Shown here one piece after another: positions 57,827 to 64,000 of a stretch of DNA of 64,000 nt. The position numbers and the translations under genes were made by a program. Source of the stretch: Druceiella hillmani. Taxonomy: Eukaryota; Arthropoda; Insecta; Lepidoptera; Hepialidae. The number at the start of each line of letters is the position of its first letter. Positions within the stretch are counted from its first letter, which is position 1. Location: assembly GCA_039881145.1 (NCBI GenBank), contig JAYKKI010000005.1, forward strand, positions 22,935,501 through 22,999,500, in the 5' to 3' direction. The notes beneath the pieces were generated by a model that had not been told where the DNA came from, did no database searches, and was given only the letters and a program-made list of their open reading frames with translations.

Positions 57827-60002
57827 ATTTTGAAGTAAAGTACTTGATACCAAGTTTTAAATACTAGACAATAATATTTAGGTGGGAAAAAATAATATTT
57901 ATCAGAAGTTTAAACGAAATACTACGTACCTTTAAAAATTTTTAATATATTCTTCTCGTATTTCAGAAGTTCTATTTATCTATAAAAAGTAACTGTTTCT
58001 CCAAATCAATGCATATGAATGTACTACTCAGATCCTTAAAGCCATATTAAAGGTTTTTATAGTAATAAACTTTCTCTCATAAACCGCATAAAAGCAGTTT
58101 CAATTAGTCTTAAGATAAAGTGTCTTCGCACCAATCGGTAGACAATGCGACCTTTTCAGGATTATATACCAAAATAATATAATTCTGTGAATCGAACTTC
58201 TCATAAATACCGTTGAATCCGTACTGACTTTTTGAGCTTAAACCGCAAATAAAAAAACTCGGAAACTTATTGATCTCAAATTTCATCAAAGACTGTTTAA
58301 GCTCTTTTAATATTAATTATTAGCTGAGAATATTCTCGGATATTCTTTATGCTTACGGTCCAGTTCATCAAGGATACTCTAGTATATCCTTACCCATTCT
58401 AACACATTCAATGACGGAGCTTGGTTGTCATTGGTTGATAGTAAAAAATATTCAAGGTCCGACCACTTTTAACCACCGACCTACCACAAACAAACACTTG
58501 TCTGCGGTGGGTAACACTGGCGGCAAAATGAAATATGCGGGCTCACATTTCTATATGCATGCACGCACTTCGATTAAAAGCAACAAAAACTGAACCTTAG
58601 CTCATATAAGAAAGGGCTGAGAAAGAAATTGAAAAAAAAGAAAAAAGTAAAGAGAGGCTAAAGCAAAATTATGCGTATCTTACGGAAAATTAAGTGTACT
58701 GATCCGATACCGGTGGTGAAATGGAAGCAAAATGGGAAGGCTTATCTTACGTCTGACTACTTTTTTGTTTTTTTAATATGAATGAAAAACTGAAAGCAGT
58801 ATATGCATTGAAATGATACTTTAAACAAATCACTGTTAATGGACATTACACCGATTTTACAAATATCTGGCATTATAATGAGCTCCTTTAATTAATTCTA
58901 ACTTGTGAAAAATATTTCACCATTCTTCTAACCTGAATTAGTAATGGATTAGTTACACTACCTTTCATAACCTGTAGATTAAATTACTGTCTATAATTAA
59001 TTTTTTATCACCTCGCTGCATATTTAATATTATTTGTTAACTATATATTTGCATATTACGCATCGTTTTAGTATTTATCATTATTAGTATTTTTAACATA
59101 CTGTCTTTAAAAACTTAAACGAGTAATATATTAAACGCTTACTCGATTTGCTATTTTCTATTTTGAAACAAAATTTTCCCGAGCCTAGTAATCTTACTAA
59201 AAACATCTATATATTTTGTCATCTAACTATCTGATCTGATTATCATTATTTACATAGTAGAATAAAGAAACAATAAATTGAACGAAAGCAACAAATATAA
59301 TAAACTCGATCAATAACCCTTGTCAAGGTCAATGAAACCCAATGTACAAAGGTCGGCCATGTTTTTGGGAGGGCCTAATTTCATATCCTTATTCAGAAAA
59401 AGGATCAACCTTGATTCACAATATGTTACGGGTGATATGAAAAAACCTTATCGTACCTTATCCGATTTATCACAATAGTTTTCCTTTCGTGCGGGAAAAG
59501 AATACAAACATAAATGTTTATTCATATAGTAAATTTGACATTAAATGCAGGAGCGTGAATCTTATGTGTCACGGTGAAGAAACAATTATATTACTTGACT
59601 TAAGTCGTCAATATTTACTTATCTTTAATAATCATACTGGGAATGTTTTCTTTCTTGTTCAGTTTGTTGATAACTTATAACGTAAAAAAGTAAGTTTTTC
59701 ATTATGAAACTTTTACTTTAAATCCTTGCTTATCTTGCGATCCTGTGTTTAAATTAACGTCAGCATTTCCATTTTTATTTTTAATTTAATCAAAATTGTT
59801 TCTATTTACAGTTTAAATAAAAATTGTTACAAACAAAATATTAAAGCAATACTAATTGGCAACATTTACATTTCTCATGATATCGAGCTGGAAATTAATG
59901 TCAGGTTATAGGACAGCGAATACCGAATTAAAATCTTAAATTTGTAGGAGGCGTAACCACAGGAGAATACCGAAAAATATTGATTAAAATTTAAAAGCTG
60001 TG

Positions 60003-60005
<3 letters not shown>
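57827..60005. other. AT-rich sequence; small motif-bearing patches
   Basis: 58,390-58,580 is GC-richer ('ccgacctaccac', 'tctgcggtgggtaacactggcgg') with a 60-codon frame of no known type. At 59323-59331 TCAAGGTCA is an exact FTZ-F1/ERR-type extended nuclear-receptor half-site, and 'acaaaggtcggcc' follows about 20 bases later. The rest is featureless. Confidence 0.35.

Positions 60006-60063
<58 letters not shown>
60006..60063. repeat. (AT)n microsatellite
   Basis: About 58 bases of AT dinucleotide. Confidence 0.97.
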
Positions 60064-60072
<9 letters not shown>

Positions 60073-60929
60073 GTTCTACAAACACACGATTTTAACAATG
60101 ACTGATTGTGAATATATAGAAAGGCATCTTAATATTTTTCAGCCATGTTAAATGTGTAATAATAAAAGAAAACCTAGTTATGAAATTGTTGGAGAATAAG
60201 AAGGAAAGTGACTGCCCCAAGAAAGAGATGCATAGAGGAAATTAAAAAAAAATCTAAAATATGAAATCTGAAGGGCACGAAGTTACTAAATCAGTAAGAC
60301 ATTCCGTTGTTCCAGCTTACTTAGCTTAAGTGGATATATATATAGAAAACACTTGAGACAAGTGTGTATAGTGGATAAACATAGAAAACACTTGAAACAC
60401 ATTTAATAAAATGTAAAGAAAATAAAAAGTTCAAAAATATTAACATTAATTTTTAACATTTTCAATATTTAATAGATCTAGTATTCAATAGTTTAATAGA
60501 TCTAGTATTTAATAGATTTTTGCCGCCCGTTTTTGTTAGTCGTAGGTTTTTCGACAATACTCCCTCGCACACGATATTCACACAGATATAGAAGATTGAA
60601 TAAAAAAGTGTTGCAGTTTTGTTATTTTAAAAGAAGAAAATAAATATAACAAAGTCAACTGCCAAAAGAAAAAAGAATCAACTACCTAGTAGGAACTTTG
60701 TAACAGAAATCTTTTATAAAATTGGATATTGAATCAGACTCGATTTATTAAATAATGTGATTTATATAATTGTTATAACGTACCTCAATTTAACGATTTT
60801 ATCATCATGTAAATTTGAAAAATATATAACAAGGAGATTTGGATAATTTCAACAATAGCCGGTTACTTTACAAGATATATATTTTGGGTTTTATCAATAG
60901 CAAACCTAGAAAACATGAATATCTCTCTG

Positions 60930-61220
60930 TCGACGCTAATAAAAGTTATCTCCCGTATCCGGTTTGATATTTTTATCAAATCCAAGCGTAACGTAGGTCT
61001 TGCAAGATCTGCTATTTTTTCTCTGAATATTTAAGATGAAGTACTCGCATTAGATAAGGGCGTTATCAGTTTGTCGACAGCTGAAATAAATTGGATAGAC
61101 AGATGCGAAGAGCGTTTTGGGGGCTGATTTTGATAGGGTTAATGGGGGCGGGAATACGTTCTTTTCATTTTATATTAGCGTCGAAATGATTCGTTAGAAT
61201 TAGAAGTTTTCCTTGCTGGT
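60930..61220. promoter_or_regulatory. GATA-motif-rich possible enhancer
   Basis: Within 290 bases: TTATCTCCC (about 60946), TTTGATA-tttt-TATCAAA (60963-60980, perfect hairpin), AGATAAG (61052-61058) facing TTATCAG (61063-61069) as an inverted GATA pair with a 4-nt gap, GTCGACAGCTG (about 61073) and 'ggggctgattttgatagggttaatgggggcggg'. GC is raised and simple repeats are absent. The GATA-factor link is by motif only. Confidence 0.35.
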
Positions 61221-62680
61221 TCACGTTAAAGTTTTAGTAATTTATACACCAATTCATTAGGTATATCTTAATAACTCAAAGTGAAGGTTATTAAGAAACA
61301 CTAGTAAAACAGATATTGTATTTTTTATTCTTAATTGATTTTTTTAGACTGTTCACATAATTGCACAAGTGAAAAAAAAATCCAATTTGTTTTTAAAAAG
61401 GCAAGTCAACAATATCATAAAAGCACTGAAAAGTTATATTATGAATAATTGTCTATTTTTGTCTAAGTTTGATAATCAATTAATTTATTCAACCATACAA
61501 TGTTCTTTTTTAATTGACTTTGAGAAGCTCAAACAGTATTTAAACTACAATAACTAGACTTAACTAATGTTATAAATGTGAGATTTAATTTCCTTGTTGG
61601 TGTATTTATCTCATTTTCGTGCTTCAACTGCTTAATCAGCATGGAGATGCCTGTTATCGAGATGAACATAAAATACTTTATAACTCAATATATATAATTA
61701 ATTTTTTGGATTAGATTTCCGATAACAGAACAGTTTTTTTTGTGTTTAAAAAAATTGCACCATTAAGGATAAAACCGTGAACATAAGTTTATGATAACAT
61801 ATTACGGCAACGATCAATTTACTGATGAGAGTTCACCTTAGGCTTCGTTCTTTGTACGCCATTTATTTGATTTTACGCACCTCAAACTACATACCCAAAT
61901 CCGATACTAATATCCAAAATTTTCACTATTTGTTCACTTTTCCATATGAGTAAACATGTAGCGGAAATTAAAAACTTAGATATTAAATTTCATTAAAAAA
62001 TAGTTTAAATTGAAACGCGTGGAAACATTTCAGAAACTGTGGTATTCTTGTAGAAAATATCTCTAATACCATTAAGGTTTAATATTTTATCAAATCAACC
62101 ATCAAGTTTCTGTTACACATGAGTTTAACTAGAAATTCACGTTTTAATTGATTATGAATATTTATTTCATACCTTCATATTAATAATATTTATTTAAATG
62201 AACATGTAAATGAAAAAACAAGAAATAAAATTTATATAAAATAAAAGAAAAACATGTAAATTAATATATACACCGAACCACCCATAATATTCTACATAAT
62301 TAAATGTAAAGTAATAAATGCAAAAGAGTCACTATCTCTTTGTTACATATTTAATTCCTAATAGAATAAGATATACAAGATATACTCACAAATTTACTAT
62401 CTAAAGAGATCAGTTTTCCTGCATTTGGGTATTAAAAAATTAAATATTCAGTGCAAAGTTATCTATATAAATTTAATTCGATTAAATATTATTTTAATGA
62501 TGATATAATTTTAATTACAGGGGGAAAATGGTTAAAGATAATCGTCGTTTTTTTCAATTTTTGAAATATCATCACCTTTTTTCATGAAGAAAAACAAAAA
62601 TTTATTTAAATTTAAATTTGTTTACAGACTTCCCAGAATTTAAAAAATTCAAACTCCTCAGACTAATATAAATGGTATAT
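61221..62680. other. AT-rich sequence, nothing recognised
   Basis: A 9-bp hairpin CTTAATAAC/GTTATTAAG lies at about 61267-61295. A 62-codon frame (61369-61557) shows no domain. Confidence 0.5.
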
Positions 62681-62880
62681 CGTTGTCGCCGTAGTTTGGT
62701 AGTAAGGCATACTGCCTCTGATGGTGAAGCGCACCACGGAGTCCGGGTTCTATCCTCAGCCACTCGTCGAAAGGGGTTGTACTGATGTTCAGTTTGACTG
62801 TGAAAGATTACACTCTTAATAATAAGTCTGCCACATGTATAATTAGTGTACATTAAAGTAAGTAAATAAAAAATAATATG
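62681..62880 (+). mobile_element. tRNA-derived SINE, copy 2
   Basis: Box A-like GTAGTTTGGTAGTAAGG (about 62691-62706) and box B-like GGTTCTATCC (62746-62755) are spaced as in tRNA genes. After a short body, 'gtgaaagattacactcttaataataag', 'acattaaagtaagtaaataaaaaataa' repeat the module order of the 46-kb SINE in a diverged form. The minus-strand 107-codon frame across it is a SINE by-product. Target duplication not resolved. Confidence 0.72.
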
Positions 62881-63425
62881 ATATACTTCACACGATAATT
62901 TCATGTATCTATAATGCATGTGCATGCATATATATAGGATTTGTTATGTGCACATCATATACCTCTTAAGTTCCTAAATGCAACTGAGTCAGTAAAATTT
63001 TAAAACACAGGCTTTAATTATACTTGCAAGTTTACAACATATAACCTAAAAAAACATTCTTAATATTAGAAAATGCTCTTGAAATTATTAATTATAAATT
63101 ATTTTAGCAAAATTCCATGCAAAATATTTGATAATCAAGCATAAAAACTCGATGTAATATAGAATCAACATTTGCTTCCCTGTTCGGATTACCGAACGCC
63201 ATCAACAAGTTATATCGATAACTTTCTTCTATAATATTTACTTTTCTTGGTTTATGTAAGGTAAATTCACTGAAACACAAAGGCCTTAGAAAATAAAAAA
63301 AAAAAAAAAAGAAGTCTCCGAAATAATTAAAAGTGATTGCCTTTATCCATTTGTCGGTGTAACTAAAACCATGGCATCAAGGTGGGGTCGAGTTTCACAA
63401 ATGTTTTTTCCCAAACAACAACATT
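62881..63425. other. AT-rich sequence with a 15-A run
   Basis: A homopolymer of about 15 A lies at 63296-63310. Nothing else recognised. Confidence 0.5.
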
Positions 63426-63429
63426 CAAG

Positions 63430-63870
63430 TCAATTCGAGGACTAAGAAATTTCCGGTATCGGAACAAAACCGATATGGACACATCAAAGAGCAAATTATA
63501 TAGATGTGCTGAAGTAAAATTTTGAACTGCCCTCCGGAGTGAGGGAGCGGACTGTGTCGGAGGCGAGACGCACGTGCGAACAGATGACGTGGGTGAGGAT
63601 GGAAAAAGGCAACTTCGCGATAGTAGCAAACAAAGTTATCCCGGATCCCTCCCGGAGGAAACGAGCTCAATGAGATTAATGTCTTGTAGATACACTGATT
63701 GTAAAATGTCCCCGTTTCAGCATTTTTATTTGTCGATAGTTTTTGCCGTATCTCCAGTGAACGATAAGGAAATTATTAGTGTCTTCGGCCGCTGTTAAAT
63801 ATTAGACCCTCGTTCGGAATTCGTAACTTAGATAAGCGACGGTTCGGCGACGACGCTTGAGGTCGAAGTG
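63430..63870. promoter_or_regulatory. GC-rich island at the 3' edge
   Basis: About 430 bases of raised GC with 'ccctccggagtgagggagcgg', CACGTG-like 'gcacgtgcg' (about 63570), TGACGTGGG (about 63585), 'atcccggatccctcccggagg' and 'cttcggccgctg'. Three overlapping open frames on two strands cancel each other as evidence for coding. May be a promoter or conserved element near a gene that lies beyond the window. Confidence 0.3.
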
Positions 63871-64000
63871 TTGCACTGAACTGGAAATATTATTATTATT
63901 AGTTGAGAAAGGCTTTCGCGAAAGATTTTAAAACGTAATAAATCATGAAGTAGCCTTAATGATCTATAATCTCGATTCTGCATACGGATAAAGCGATTTT

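Noticed and set aside
62602..62925. 107-codon minus-strand frame
   Set aside because: It crosses a tRNA-derived SINE in reverse. The peptide is a repeat by-product.

Overview
This is an A+T-rich animal nuclear window, almost certainly from an insect. The signs are many long (AT)n arrays, TTAGG/GGTTAG-like degenerate repeats, tRNA-derived SINEs with an insect-type tail, decayed repeat tails of the kind common in insect genomes, and a dead Ty3/gypsy retrotransposon. I could not fix the order; a hemipteran-like genome is only a guess. No prokaryotic gene organisation is present. The longest open frame is 154 codons and has no recognisable product. The window is best read as gene-desert or long-intron sequence.

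Layout. 0-13 kb is mostly featureless AT-rich DNA. It holds a GC-rich possible regulatory island (1.7 kb), a 178-bp tandem duplication (2.9 kb), a possible small exon (3.5 kb), a decayed repeat (5.1 kb), a diverged tandem duplication with a hairpin (6.3 kb) and a 28-bp minisatellite (7.2 kb). 13-17 kb has a GC island, a complete short hAT-type MITE with an 8-bp target duplication, and a 28-nt candidate microexon. 20-27 kb has degenerate minisatellites, a perfect 20-bp hairpin, a TTAGG-like tract, cruciform-forming repeats around a (TA)n array, and a conserved-looking regulatory block. 27.4-30.7 kb carries the most striking element: a repeat with a hammerhead-ribozyme-like fold, once as a palindromic pair and once singly.

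32-44 kb alternates LINE debris, tandem repeats and GC-richer islands with clustered transcription-factor-like motifs (36.0, 38.0, 38.9, 41.6, 42.6 and 43.7 kb), plus a possible terminal exon at 42.9 kb. 44-52 kb has four head-to-tail duplications of about 220-267 bp and a minus-strand SINE. 52.7-56.1 kb is a single minus-strand Ty3/gypsy copy, readable in the order gag, zinc knuckle, protease, RT, RNase H, integrase, but broken by stops, frameshifts, an RT deletion and an (AT)n insertion. 56-64 kb is AT-rich with microsatellites, a second full SINE, a GATA-type island and a GC-rich 3' edge.

Four candidate exons, all on the plus strand (3,488; 13,422; 16,348; 42,919), have mutually compatible reading phases. 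They may belong to one gene with very long introns, but none could be matched to a known protein. Nothing else in the window supports a working protein gene.
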